DNA from: Denitratimonas tolerans | GTDB lineage: Bacteria > Pseudomonadota > Gammaproteobacteria > Xanthomonadales > Xanthomonadaceae | Assembly (NCBI RefSeq): GCF_037203605.1 | Contig: NZ_JBBDHC010000001.1 | Location: 186,001-250,000 of the forward strand | Direction of reading: 5' to 3' | DNA: 64,000 bases | Shown: one piece after another, positions 15,598 through 24,214 of the stretch | Position numbering within the stretch: the stretch's first letter is position 1 | Layout: every line of letters begins with the position of its first letter | The notes under the pieces: generated by a model | The model's database searches: none | The model's input: only the letters and a program-made list of their open reading frames with translations | Told to the model about the DNA's origin: nothing | Position numbers and translations under genes: made by a program

Positions 15598-16761
15598 TCA
15601 GCGCAACGCCTCGCGCTGCGGATCGTCCTCGCCCAGATCGGCCAGCGGATGGCCGCCGACCGGCCAAGGCGCGGTGAAGAAGGTTTCGATGAAGTCCCCG
15701 GCGGTGTCGGCCAGCGTCGCCGGATTCCAGCGCGGAGCCTTGTCCTTGTCGATCAGCAGCGCGCGGATGCCCTCGAAGAAATCGCCGTGCGCCGCGCAGG
15801 CGAGTGCTGCGATGAGTTCGAGCCGGAAGATTTCCGCCAGCGACAGGCGGCTGGCGCGGCGCTGGATTTCCCAGGACAGGCGGATCGAGGACGGACAGCC
15901 GCGATCCAGCGCCGCCTGCGCCCTCTGCCACCAGGGATCATCGCAGGCGGTTTCGGCGATGGCCGCGACGGCCGCGTCCAGCGAGTGCCCGGCGCAGCTG
16001 GCATCGATCTGCGCGCGCAGGCGCTGCAGCGGGCCGGGCGCAAGTCCCTCCAGTGCGAAGTCGCGCAGCAGGGCGTCGAGCCGCGCGGCGTTCACGCCCG
16101 CATCCGCGTGCCACTGTGTCGCGGCCAGCGCATCGAGCAGCTCCTCGTAGCGCGCGCCCGCGACGGCGTGGTCGGCAAAGCCGGCGTGGATCGCATCGGC
16201 GGCGTCGATGCTGGCTCCGGTGAGCGCGAGAAAGCGCCCGGTCGCACCCGGCGCGCGCGCCAGCATCCAGGTACCGCCGACATCGGGAAACAGCCCGATG
16301 CCGATTTCCGGCATCGCCAGGCGCGAAGTTTCGGTCACCACCCGGTGGCTCGCGCCCGCCATCAGGCCGATGCCGCCACCCATGACGATGCCCTGTCCCC
16401 AGCACAGGATCGGCTTGGGATAGGCGTGGATGCGGTAGTCGAGGCGGTATTCGCGCTCGAAGAATCCGCGCGCGGCGGAAATCGCCAGCGGGTCCACGCG
16501 GGCACCTCCGCCCACGCCCGCTTCGCGCATCCCGGCGTAGAGCGCGTGCAGGTCGCCGCCGGCGCAGAACGCCTTTTCGCCCGCCCCGCGCAGCAGCACC
16601 AGCGCGATGCCGGCGTCCGCGGCCCAGGCGTCGAGCCGCGCGGACAGCGCATCGACCATTTCCAGCGACAGTCCGTTGAGCGTCGCCGGCGCATTGAGCG
16701 TAGCGATGCCGATGCGGTGCGCGCCGGCGGCGCGCTCCTCGAACAGGGCCGACGCGCTCAT
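15598..16761 (-). CDS. 3-hydroxyisobutyryl-CoA hydrolase (enoyl-CoA hydratase superfamily)
   Basis: A 387-residue crotonase-fold protein. The length and the C-terminal extension (DFFEGIRALLIDKDKAPRW) fit the ECH_2/HIBCH branch rather than simple hydratases of about 260 residues. Oxyanion-hole segments are AFCAGGDLHALY and GIVMGGGIGLMAGASHRV, and the HIBCH-typical MPEIGIGLFPDVGGTW is present. It hydrolyses 3-hydroxyisobutyryl-CoA in valine degradation. Its ATG overlaps the stop of the acyl-CoA dehydrogenase (ATGA). A separate methacrylyl-CoA hydratase is not present in the cluster. Confidence 0.88.
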   Translation of the reverse strand: MSASALFEERAAGAHRIGIATLNAPATLNGLSLEMVDALSARLDAWAADAGIALVLLRGAGEKAFCAGGDLHALYAGMREAGVGGGARVDPLAISAARGFFEREYRLDYRIHAYPKPILCWGQGIVMGGGIGLMAGASHRVVTETSRLAMPEIGIGLFPDVGGTWMLARAPGATGRFLALTGASIDAADAIHAGFADHAVAGARYEELLDALAATQWHADAGVNAARLDALLRDFALEGLAPGPLQRLRAQIDASCAGHSLDAAVAAIAETACDDPWWQRAQAALDRGCPSSIRLSWEIQRRASRLSLAEIFRLELIAALACAAHGDFFEGIRALLIDKDKAPRWNPATLADTAGDFIETFFTAPWPVGGHPLADLGEDDPQREALR

Positions 16762-17912
16762 CGCAATTCCCGATCCGATCCGAGCAGGCGGCGCGAGACG
16801 ATCAGGCGCATGACCTCGTTGGTGCCTTCCAGGATGCGGTGCACGCGCAGGTCGCGCAGCAGGCGCTCGAGCGGAAATTCGCGGGTGTAGCCGTAGCCGC
16901 CGTGCAACTGCAGCGCGTCGTCCACGAGCGCGAAGCAGGTGTCGGTGGCGAAGCGCTTGGCCATCGCGCACCAGGCGCTGGCGTCGGCACTGCCGGCGTC
17001 GAGTTTGGCGGCGGCGCTGTGCACCATCTGGCGCGAGGCCACAAGGTTGGTCGCCATGTCGGCCACGCGGAACTGCAGCGCCTGGAACTCGGCCAGTGCC
17101 TTGCCGAACTGGCGGCGTTCGCCCAGGTACCTGCGCGCCTGGTCGAGCGCGGCCTGCGCCCCGCCCAGCGAGCAGGAGGCGATGTTGATGCGGCCGCCGT
17201 CCAGGCCCTTCATCGCGACGACGAAACCCTCGCCTTCTTCGCCCAGGCGACTGGCCAGCGGCACGCGCACGTTCTCGAAGGTGATGCCGCAGGTCGGCTG
17301 GCTGTGCCAGCCCATCTTTTCTTCCTGACGGCCATAGGTGATGCCGGGCGCGTCGGCTGGCACCGCGAAGGCGCTGATGCCCTTCGGGCCGTCCTGCCCG
17401 GTGCGCGCCATCACGACCAGAAGATCGCTGTGGCCGCCACCGGAAATGAAGGCCTTGCTGCCGCTGATGAGATAGCCGTCGCCCTCGCGCACGGCGCGGG
17501 TCTTGAGCGAAGCCGCGTCCGAACCCGAACCCGGCTCGGTCAGGCAGTAGGAGCCGAGCTTGCGGCCCGAGGTCAGCGCCTCGCCCCACTCGGCCTTGAC
17601 CTCGGCCGTGCCCCACTGGCCCAGCATCCAGGTGGCCATGTTGTGGATGGTGAAATAGGCGGCGGTCGACGGGCAGGCCGCGGCCAGCTCCTCGAACACC
17701 ATCGCGGCCGACAGGCGCGAGACACCCAGGCCGCCGATGTCGGGATTGGCGTAGAGGCCGCAGAAGCCCAGCTCGCCGCCGGCCGCGATCACGTCGCGCG
17801 GGAAATGGTGCTCGGCATCCCACTGCGCCGCAAACGGCGCCATGCGCGCCTGCGCGAACTCGCGCGCGGCGTCGCGGAAGGCCTGCTGTTCCTCGTTCAG
17901 TTCCAGATCCAC
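16758..17912 (-). CDS. Acyl-CoA dehydrogenase, isobutyryl-CoA dehydrogenase type
   Basis: A 384-residue FAD acyl-CoA dehydrogenase of normal length. Motifs are CLTEPGSGSDAASLKT (FAD/substrate), GGRINIASCSLGGAQAAL, LQLHGGYGYTREFP and the C-terminal ILEGTNEVMRLI. The catalytic base is probably E362, as in isobutyryl-CoA dehydrogenase (ACAD8). It lies 7 bp after mmsA and overlaps the hydrolase gene, so it most likely oxidises isobutyryl-CoA to methacrylyl-CoA. Specificity is inferred from motif placement and operon context. Confidence 0.9.
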   Translation of the reverse strand: MDLELNEEQQAFRDAAREFAQARMAPFAAQWDAEHHFPRDVIAAGGELGFCGLYANPDIGGLGVSRLSAAMVFEELAAACPSTAAYFTIHNMATWMLGQWGTAEVKAEWGEALTSGRKLGSYCLTEPGSGSDAASLKTRAVREGDGYLISGSKAFISGGGHSDLLVVMARTGQDGPKGISAFAVPADAPGITYGRQEEKMGWHSQPTCGITFENVRVPLASRLGEEGEGFVVAMKGLDGGRINIASCSLGGAQAALDQARRYLGERRQFGKALAEFQALQFRVADMATNLVASRQMVHSAAAKLDAGSADASAWCAMAKRFATDTCFALVDDALQLHGGYGYTREFPLERLLRDLRVHRILEGTNEVMRLIVSRRLLGSDRELR

Positions 17913-17919
17913 GCGCGCC

Positions 17920-19443
17920 TCACTTCAGCGAAATGGTGGTGTTGACGCCGTGCGCGGCGGTTTCCTCGTCGAACCAGCGCGCGATCACGGTCTTGGTCTG
18001 GGTGTAGAAGGCCACGACCTGCTTGCCGTAGGGACCAAGATCGCCGAGCTTGGAGGCGCGCGAGCCGGTAAAAGAAAAGTACGGCACCGGCACCGGGATC
18101 GGCAGGTTGATGCCGACCTGGCCGACGTCGATCTCTTCCTGGAACCTGCGCGCGGCCCAGCCGGACTGGGTGAACACCGCGGTACCGTTGCCGTTGGGAT
18201 TGGCGTTGACCAGCGCGATGGCGTCATCCAGCGTGTCCACTTCGAGGATCACCAGCACCGGCCCGAAGATTTCCTCGTCGTAGATGCGCATCCCCGGCTT
18301 CACGCCGGCGAAGATGGTCGGACCGACGAAGTTGCCCTTCTCGAAACCGGGAATGGCCGGGTTGCGCCCGTCGAGCACCAGCCGCGCGCCCTCGTCGACA
18401 CCCGAGGCGATCATGCCCTCGATGCGCGAACGGGCGGTGCAGGAAATCACCGGGCCGACATCCGTACCGGCCTCGGTACCGGCATTGACCTTGAGCGCCC
18501 TGGCCTTTTCCACCAGATCGGGAATCCAGCTGCGCGCCTCGCCCACCAGCACCAGGGTCGAGGCCGCCATGCAGCGCTGGCCGGCGGCACCGAAGGCCGC
18601 GCCCACCATGGCATTGAGGGACTGCTCCTTGTTGGCGTCGGGCAGCACCACGGCGTGGTTCTTGGCACCCATCATGCACTGCGCGCGCTTGCCGGCGAGC
18701 GCGGCGCGCTGGTAGACGTGCGTGCCCACTTTCGTGGAGCCGACGAAGGAAACGGCCTTGATGTCGGGGTGGTCGCAGATCGCGTTGACCACGTCCGGGC
18801 CACCGTGCACCACGTTGAGCACGCCCTTGGGGATGCCGGCTTCCAGCGCCAGTTCGACCAGGCGCATGGTCACCATCGGGTCCTGTTCGGAGGGCTTGAG
18901 CACGAAGGTGTTGCCGGTGGCGATCGCCATCGGGAACATCCACAGCGGGATCATCGCGGGGAAGTTGAACGGGGTGATGCCGGCGCACACGCCCAGCGGC
19001 TGCAGCAGGGTGTAGGTGTCCACGCCGTTGGCGACGTTGTTGGCCAGTTCGCCCAACTGCAGGTTGCCGATGCCGGCGGCGTGCTCCACCACTTCCAGCC
19101 CGCGGAACACGTCGCCCTCGGCATCGGGCAGGGTCTTGCCCTGCTCGGCGGTGAGGATCGCCGCGAGCTCCTGCATGTGTTCGCGGATCAACTGCTGGTA
19201 CTTGAGGAAGATGCGCGCCCGCGTGCTGATCGGGGTCTTGCGCCAGGTCTTGAAGGCTTCCTTGGCCGCGGCTACCGCCGCATCCACCTCCGCCGTCGTG
19301 GCGAAGGGCACGCGCGCCAGCACGTCCTGGGTGGCCGGATTGACGACATCGCGCCATTCGGAGGTGCGGGAATCGACGAACGCGCCGTCGATCAGGAGCT
19401 TCACCGTCGGGATGCCGGCGGCGGCCTGGGTTGCAGTGTTCAT
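17920..19443 (-). CDS. mmsA: CoA-acylating methylmalonate-semialdehyde dehydrogenase
   Basis: A 507-residue aldehyde dehydrogenase that converts methylmalonate semialdehyde to propionyl-CoA, the end of valine catabolism. The family-specific LGVCAGITPFNFPAMIPLWM, the catalytic C291 in GQRCMAAS, and GVNLPIPVP-like GINLPIPVPVPYFSFTG are present. The ATG at 19443 gives the usual start; the frame runs open further upstream only as a GC-rich artefact. It is the first gene of the minus-strand operon mmsA-acd-hydrolase-mmsB. Confidence 0.96.
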   Translation of the reverse strand: MNTATQAAAGIPTVKLLIDGAFVDSRTSEWRDVVNPATQDVLARVPFATTAEVDAAVAAAKEAFKTWRKTPISTRARIFLKYQQLIREHMQELAAILTAEQGKTLPDAEGDVFRGLEVVEHAAGIGNLQLGELANNVANGVDTYTLLQPLGVCAGITPFNFPAMIPLWMFPMAIATGNTFVLKPSEQDPMVTMRLVELALEAGIPKGVLNVVHGGPDVVNAICDHPDIKAVSFVGSTKVGTHVYQRAALAGKRAQCMMGAKNHAVVLPDANKEQSLNAMVGAAFGAAGQRCMAASTLVLVGEARSWIPDLVEKARALKVNAGTEAGTDVGPVISCTARSRIEGMIASGVDEGARLVLDGRNPAIPGFEKGNFVGPTIFAGVKPGMRIYDEEIFGPVLVILEVDTLDDAIALVNANPNGNGTAVFTQSGWAARRFQEEIDVGQVGINLPIPVPVPYFSFTGSRASKLGDLGPYGKQVVAFYTQTKTVIARWFDEETAAHGVNTTISLK

Positions 19444-19607
19444 GGGCGAGTGCCTCTGGAAAGAGATTGGAACGCTGGCGCGGCCCGCTTCGGCGCGCCT
19501 GCTGCTGGACAGCACCACCCAGTTTAGCAGCGCGGTTCTGCGCCCCGCACGTCGTGGCGCATCAAGACATGGGCGTATGGATCGCGCCGCGCGCGCCGAT
19601 GCCGGCG

Positions 19608-20774
19608 CTATGGCGCGTGGCGCAGTCGCGCCAGCACCGGTGCCACCTGCGCGGCGCGATCCAGCGCGCGCCCGGCGTGCTCCAGGCGATCGGCAAGCTC
19701 GGCTGGCGACGACGCGCACAGCGTCGCATGGCCGACCTTGCGCCCGGCGCGCGGTGCCTTGCCGTAGTCGTGCAGGTGCAGGCCCGGCACGGCGAGCGCG
19801 GTCCCCGCATCCGGCATCCGGCCGAGGAAGTTCAGCAGGCACGACACCCCGCGCGCGCCGGTATCGCCCAGCGGCCAGCCGAGCACGGCGCGCAGGTGGT
19901 TCTCGAACTGCGAGGTGCGCGCGCCTTCGATCGTCCAGTGTCCGGAATTGTGCACGCGCGGAGCCATCTCGTTGGCGAGCAGGCGCTCGCCCGCATCGAA
20001 CAGCTCCAGTGCGAACACGCCGACGTAGCCGAGCGATTCGGCCAGGCGGCGGGCGTGGCCGATGGCCTCGGCCTCCTGCCCCGGCGAAACCTCGGCCGGC
20101 GCCAGGCTGGCCGAGAGCACGCCGTCGACATGCCAGTTCTCGGTGATCGGCCAGGCGGCGAATTCGCCGGACCGCGCCCGCACCGCGACCACGGACAGCT
20201 CGCGGCGAAACGGCACGAAAGCTTCGAGGATGAGGCCGACCGACGCTGCCTGATCGCCCAGCGCGGCCCAGGCGGCATCGAGGTCGGCTTCGCCGCGCAG
20301 GCGGAACTGGCCCTTGCCGTCGTAGCCGAAGCGACGGGTCTTGAGGATGGCGGGAAGGCCGAGCGAACGCGCGGCGGCGGCTAGCCCGGCGCGATCATCC
20401 ACCGCCATGAAGCCGGGCGTGGGGATGCCCAGCGCATTGAAGCGGGTTTTTTCCACGAGCCGATCCTGCGCCGTGGCCAGCGCGTCGCGCCCGGGATGCG
20501 CGGGCACCCGCGCGGCCAGCAGGTCGAGGCTGGCGGCAGGCACGTTCTCGAAGTCGAAGGTGGCAAGGTCGATGCCGTCGGCGAACCGCGCCAGGGCGTC
20601 CGCATCGTCCCAGGCCGCCACGCGCAGCGGTGCGGCCTGCCCGGCACAGGCGTCGGGCGCGGGATCGAGCAGCGCAAAGCGCAGCCCCAGCGGCAGCCCG
20701 GCCAGCACCATCATGCGCGCCAGCTGGCCGCCGCCCAGAATGCCGACGGTCGAGGCTGTGCCCGCGTGGGTCAT
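19608..20774 (-). CDS. purK: N5-carboxyaminoimidazole ribonucleotide synthase
   Basis: A 388-residue ATP-grasp enzyme that carboxylates AIR with bicarbonate and ATP in purine synthesis. The N-terminal GILGGGQLARMMVLAG is diagnostic. ATP-grasp motifs include ILKTRRFGYDGKGQ, and NEMAPRVHNSGHWTIEGA is the metal/substrate segment. Its ATG overlaps the purE stop (ATGA), so it is translationally coupled to purE. Confidence 0.97.
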   Translation of the reverse strand: MTHAGTASTVGILGGGQLARMMVLAGLPLGLRFALLDPAPDACAGQAAPLRVAAWDDADALARFADGIDLATFDFENVPAASLDLLAARVPAHPGRDALATAQDRLVEKTRFNALGIPTPGFMAVDDRAGLAAAARSLGLPAILKTRRFGYDGKGQFRLRGEADLDAAWAALGDQAASVGLILEAFVPFRRELSVVAVRARSGEFAAWPITENWHVDGVLSASLAPAEVSPGQEAEAIGHARRLAESLGYVGVFALELFDAGERLLANEMAPRVHNSGHWTIEGARTSQFENHLRAVLGWPLGDTGARGVSCLLNFLGRMPDAGTALAVPGLHLHDYGKAPRAGRKVGHATLCASSPAELADRLEHAGRALDRAAQVAPVLARLRHAP

Positions 20775-21277
20775 GAGTGCGCCGGATCCGGGTGCGCGCG
20801 CACCCGCGCCGTCTGCGCCGCGCGGAACGCATCGAGCGCCTCGCGCACGCGCGCATCGCCTGCGGCCAGAAGCGCGGCGGCGAACAGCGCCGCGTTGACG
20901 GCTCCGGCGCGACCGATGGCGAAGGTGGCGACCGGCACGCCGGCCGGCATCTGCACGATGGATAGCAGCGAGTCCATCCCGTTGAGCACCCGCGACTGCA
21001 CCGGCACGCCGAGCACAGGCAGCGGCGTCAGCGAGGCCAGCATTCCCGGCAGGTGGGCGGCACCGCCGGCTCCCGCGATGATCGCCTTCAGACCGCGCTC
21101 ACGCGCCGTGCGGGCGTACTCGAACAGGCGCTCGGGCGTGCGATGGGCCGACACCACTTCGCGCTCGAAGGTGATGTCCAGCGCTTCGAGCTGCGCGGCG
21201 GCATGGCACATCGTTTCCCAGTCCGAGCGCGAGCCCATCACCAGGCCCACCTGCGCTTGCAGCAACGTCTGGCTCAT
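20771..21277 (-). CDS. purE: N5-carboxyaminoimidazole ribonucleotide mutase
   Basis: A 168-residue class I PurE that moves the carboxyl group of N5-CAIR to give CAIR. Motifs are GLVMGSRSDWETM, VSAHRTPERLFEYA (catalytic His) and IIAGAGGAAHLPGM. The ATG at 21277 gives a standard N-terminus. It is the first gene of a purE-purK pair and is divergent from the Trm112-like gene across an 86-bp spacer. Confidence 0.97.
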   Translation of the reverse strand: MSQTLLQAQVGLVMGSRSDWETMCHAAAQLEALDITFEREVVSAHRTPERLFEYARTARERGLKAIIAGAGGAAHLPGMLASLTPLPVLGVPVQSRVLNGMDSLLSIVQMPAGVPVATFAIGRAGAVNAALFAAALLAAGDARVREALDAFRAAQTARVRAHPDPAHS

Positions 21278-21306
21278 CCAATTGGTCCGTGGCGAGTCGA
21301 GCGCGT

Positions 21307-21335
21307 ATTGTAGTGTCTGCACCGCGCTGACAGAA
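21307..21335 (-). promoter_or_regulatory. Predicted promoter of purE-purK
   Basis: On the minus strand, TACAAT (21312 to 21307) has TTCTGT 17 bp upstream (21335 to 21330). It lies 30 bp before the purE ATG in the short divergent spacer. The -35 is weak. Confidence 0.4.
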
Positions 21336-21363
21336 TCCTTGCGCAGTTCCTGGAGTTCCGGCC

Positions 21364-21642
21364 TTGGCCCTCGACCCCCGACTTGTCGAAATCCTGCGCT
21401 GTCCGGCCTCCGGGCAGGCGCTGCGCGAGCTGGACCCGCAGCGGCTGGCCGCAGTGAATCTGGCGATCTCCGCAGGTACGGCGCACCGCGACGACGGCAG
21501 CGCCGCGCGCGAGGCACTTCGCGCCGCGCTCATCACGGCGAATGCGGATCGGGTCTATCGCATCAACGAGGGCATCCCGGTCATGCTCGCGAGCGAAGCG
21601 CTGATGCTGCCGCCCGGAACCGCGGACGACAGCGCCAGATGA
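21364..21642 (+). CDS. Degenerate Trm112/UPF0434-like small protein
   Basis: A 92-residue protein starting at TTG. The ends match the Trm112/YcaR fold: LVEILRCPASGQAL at residues 7-20, and RVYRINEGIPVMLASEAL at about 63-80, like the family's YPIRDGIPVML. Between them lies an Ala-rich insert, and the usual zinc-binding Cys pairs are missing: only one Cys (C13) remains. It may therefore be a non-zinc relative of the Trm112 methyltransferase-activator family. Its stop overlaps the DUF1631 start (ATGA), which implies coupled expression. Confidence 0.7.
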   Translation: MALDPRLVEILRCPASGQALRELDPQRLAAVNLAISAGTAHRDDGSAAREALRAALITANADRVYRINEGIPVMLASEALMLPPGTADDSAR

Positions 21643-23813
21643 CCGCCGCCGACGCTCGCGCCATCCTCCCGACGCGCCTGCGCGAGCAGATCCAGGAGCA
21701 TCTGGCGCAGCCGCTTCACGATCTGCTGGACGAACTGGACGCGCACCTTTTCGACCTCGCCGGGCGCAGCCGCTCGAGTGCGCAGCAGCAGATCTACTTC
21801 GACGCGCTGCGGGTGCTGCGCAGCGAGCGGGTGCAGGTGGAGACCGGCTTCCTCGAAGCGGCCGACATCCTGCTGGTTTCCAGCGACACGGCACCGCAGG
21901 CTGGCGTCCAGACCGGACCGCTGCGCCTGGTGGACAAGGACGAGCAGGAAGAGACGATGGCCCTGGAGAGCCTCGTCCAGCGCCTGTCCGAACGCCTGGC
22001 GCGCCCGCTGGAGGTGCTGCTGGCCCGGCTGGCCAATCTGTCGGGCGTTGCCGCTCCCGGGAATCCGCAGGACAGTGCGATTTCGCCGCGCGGCCTGAGC
22101 CGCCTGTTCCGCGAGGCCATCGAGCCGCTCGAACTCCACATCGAAATCCGCCTGATCACGTTCGGCCTCTTCGGCCAGCACGTCCTGCGCGCCCTTCCGG
22201 GCCTCTATTCCCGCCTCAACCGCATTCTGGCCGAGGGCGGCATCCTGCCGGACCTGTCCGAGAGCGAACCTTCGGCGCACCCGCGCGTCACCCGGCCGGC
22301 GCGGCGCAGCGCGCGCCACCGCATCCCGGAGCCGGGCGCGCCGCCGGTTCCCGCGTCGCGGCCGGCACCCCGGCCGCCGGGCACCGTGCCGGACGGCAAC
22401 GACGCGCGCCTGCGCGAACTGCACCGGCTGCTGCGCGCCCGCGCGATGGCGGCCGCCGATGCCGGCACGGATACCCAACAAGCGCAGCCGCTGAGCGTCG
22501 GCGCACTTGACGTCGCGCTCGACCGGCTTTGGACCTTCGAAGGCGATCCGCTGACCTTCAAGGCCCACCTGGTCACCTCGGCGCGCCTTGTGAGCGGCCA
22601 GGAGGGCGCGGTGCTTTCCAGCGAGCACGAGGACATCATCGACCTCGTCAGCCTGCTGTTCGCGCGCGTGCGCAGCGACCCGAATCTGCCCGGGCCGATG
22701 CAGCGCCTGCTGTCGCGCCTGCACGTTCCGTTCCTGCGCACGGCGCTGGCCGATCCGGGGCTGCTCCACGCCGAGAGTCACCCGGCGCGCGAGCTTCTGG
22801 ACGAGCTGGCGACGGCCGCGATCGGCTGGTGTCCCGCCGCCGACGCCGGCGAAAACCTGATCAAGCAGGTCGCCGTGATCGTCGAGAAGCTCGCCTCGCA
22901 CCACGCCAGCGGTCAGCCGATCGAATTCGGCGGCGGCATCGATGCGCTGCGCCAGTTCGAGGACGCGCACCGTCGCCGCGCCGACATCGCCGAGCAGCGC
23001 GCCATCGAAACGGTGCTCGGGCGCGAGCGCCTCACGCTGGCGCGCAACCGCGTTGCCACCCTGTTCGAGCACGAGCTCGAACGACACGAGCCGATCCCGT
23101 GGGTACGCCAGCTGCTGCGCGGGCCGTGGTCCAATCATCTGGCGCTGCTCTGGCTGCGGCAGGGCGAAACCAGCGCGGCGTTTGGCGAGGCGATCGCGTT
23201 CGTCGAAGAACTGTTGTGGGCCGATGATCCCAGCGCCTTGCGCACCGACCCGGTCCGCCTCGCCCGCGCGCGCGAGTGCCTGCCCGACCAGCTTCGCCAG
23301 GGCCTGACCGGCGTCACGCAGTACGAGAGCGAGATCCAGTCCCTGGTCGCGCGACTGCAGGACTACCTGGACACCCAGATGCGCGGCGACGATGCGCCCG
23401 ATGTGATGTACGAGGCCGATCCGGGCCTGGCGCAGGCGGACTTCAGCGCGCAGTGGCGCGAATCCCTCACCGATGAGCTTTCCACCCGCCCCGAGCCGGA
23501 TGCCGACACCCTCGGCCTGGTGCGCTCGCTGCCGGTCGGCACCTGGATCGAGTTCCGCGCCATGCAGGCGGGAGAATTCGAGATGGAACGCGGCAAGCTG
23601 TGCTGGACCAGCCCCTACACCGGCCACGGCCTGTTCGTGAACCGCAACGGCGTGCGGCTGCGCGAGTCCTCGCCCGAGGCGCTGGCGATGGACCTGCAGG
23701 CCGGCCGCGCGCTGGTCATCGACGACAGCCGGCTGCTGGAGCGGACGCTGCGCAGCCTGGTCGACGAAGTGCAGCACGCCGTGGAACTGCCCGCGCGCAT
23801 GGGCGAGGGCTGA
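21639..23813 (+). CDS. DUF1631 family protein
   Basis: A 724-residue cytosolic protein of the DUF1631 family (sometimes mislabelled thymidine phosphorylase), common in Lysobacterales and Pseudomonas-type bacteria; the function is unknown. The N-terminal helical region (residues 1-190), a Pro/Arg-rich linker (about 205-250) and a helical core (PFLRTALADPGLLHAESHPARELLDELA) are followed by a C-terminal beta-rich block. That block contains LPVGTWIEFRAMQAGEF and GLFVNRNGVRLRESSPEALA, which resembles a PilZ-like barrel. The true start is the ATG at 21639; a longer open frame upstream is only the antisense of purE-purK. Confidence 0.85.
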   Translation: MTAADARAILPTRLREQIQEHLAQPLHDLLDELDAHLFDLAGRSRSSAQQQIYFDALRVLRSERVQVETGFLEAADILLVSSDTAPQAGVQTGPLRLVDKDEQEETMALESLVQRLSERLARPLEVLLARLANLSGVAAPGNPQDSAISPRGLSRLFREAIEPLELHIEIRLITFGLFGQHVLRALPGLYSRLNRILAEGGILPDLSESEPSAHPRVTRPARRSARHRIPEPGAPPVPASRPAPRPPGTVPDGNDARLRELHRLLRARAMAAADAGTDTQQAQPLSVGALDVALDRLWTFEGDPLTFKAHLVTSARLVSGQEGAVLSSEHEDIIDLVSLLFARVRSDPNLPGPMQRLLSRLHVPFLRTALADPGLLHAESHPARELLDELATAAIGWCPAADAGENLIKQVAVIVEKLASHHASGQPIEFGGGIDALRQFEDAHRRRADIAEQRAIETVLGRERLTLARNRVATLFEHELERHEPIPWVRQLLRGPWSNHLALLWLRQGETSAAFGEAIAFVEELLWADDPSALRTDPVRLARARECLPDQLRQGLTGVTQYESEIQSLVARLQDYLDTQMRGDDAPDVMYEADPGLAQADFSAQWRESLTDELSTRPEPDADTLGLVRSLPVGTWIEFRAMQAGEFEMERGKLCWTSPYTGHGLFVNRNGVRLRESSPEALAMDLQAGRALVIDDSRLLERTLRSLVDEVQHAVELPARMGEG

Positions 23814-24158
23814 GCCGGCGCAAGGCCGCGCTTCGGCGACCCGGCACTTTCCGGATTCAACGCAGATCAGGATGGATCCCGGACATCGCTGCGCGATTGC
23901 GGGATGACGGCGCGGGCTGCCCTGCCGTCGCGACGCGGCGGGGATCGGTCGTGGCCTGGGGCCATCGCGACGGGTATCCGTCGCGGCATGGTCCGGTCGC
24001 GACATGGCCGGCACGGGCCATGGGCCGATTGCGACAGGATTCCGGCGGGATCCGCTGCGCGGGCTCCGTCCTGCTCGAATTCGACCCGGCACCTCGGGCG
24101 GCGGCAACGCGACGCGGGTGAGGCCGCCCGCGCTCCGGGCAATTCAGGCTTTCGCACC
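23814..24158. other. Non-coding spacer after the DUF1631 gene
   Basis: About 345 bp between convergent genes with no convincing coding frame. It holds an imperfect hairpin at about 23871-23910 (GGATCCCG opposed by CGGGATGACG), of the kind seen as dispersed REP units in many proteobacteria. A run of short TCGCGAC motifs lies at about 23930-24030. Nothing else was recognised. Confidence 0.5.
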
Positions 24159-24188
24159 AAAAAAGAGGCCTCCCGGAAGGGAGGCCTC
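24159..24188 (-). terminator. Rho-independent terminator of the giant secreted-protein gene
   Basis: On the minus strand, GAGGCCTCCC, loop TTCC and GGGAGGCCTC (10-bp perfect stem, 24165-24188) are followed by six T residues (24159-24164). It begins 27 bp after the stop codon at 24215. Confidence 0.92.
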
Positions 24189-24214
24189 GAAAGGTGTTGC
24201 CTGTCGGGTGCCGA

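Noticed and set aside
20496..21638. The 5' extension of the DUF1631 frame across purK, purE and the Trm112-like gene
   Set aside because: It is antisense to purE-purK and overlaps the Trm112-like gene in another frame. The ATG at 21639 with an ATGA overlap is the natural start.
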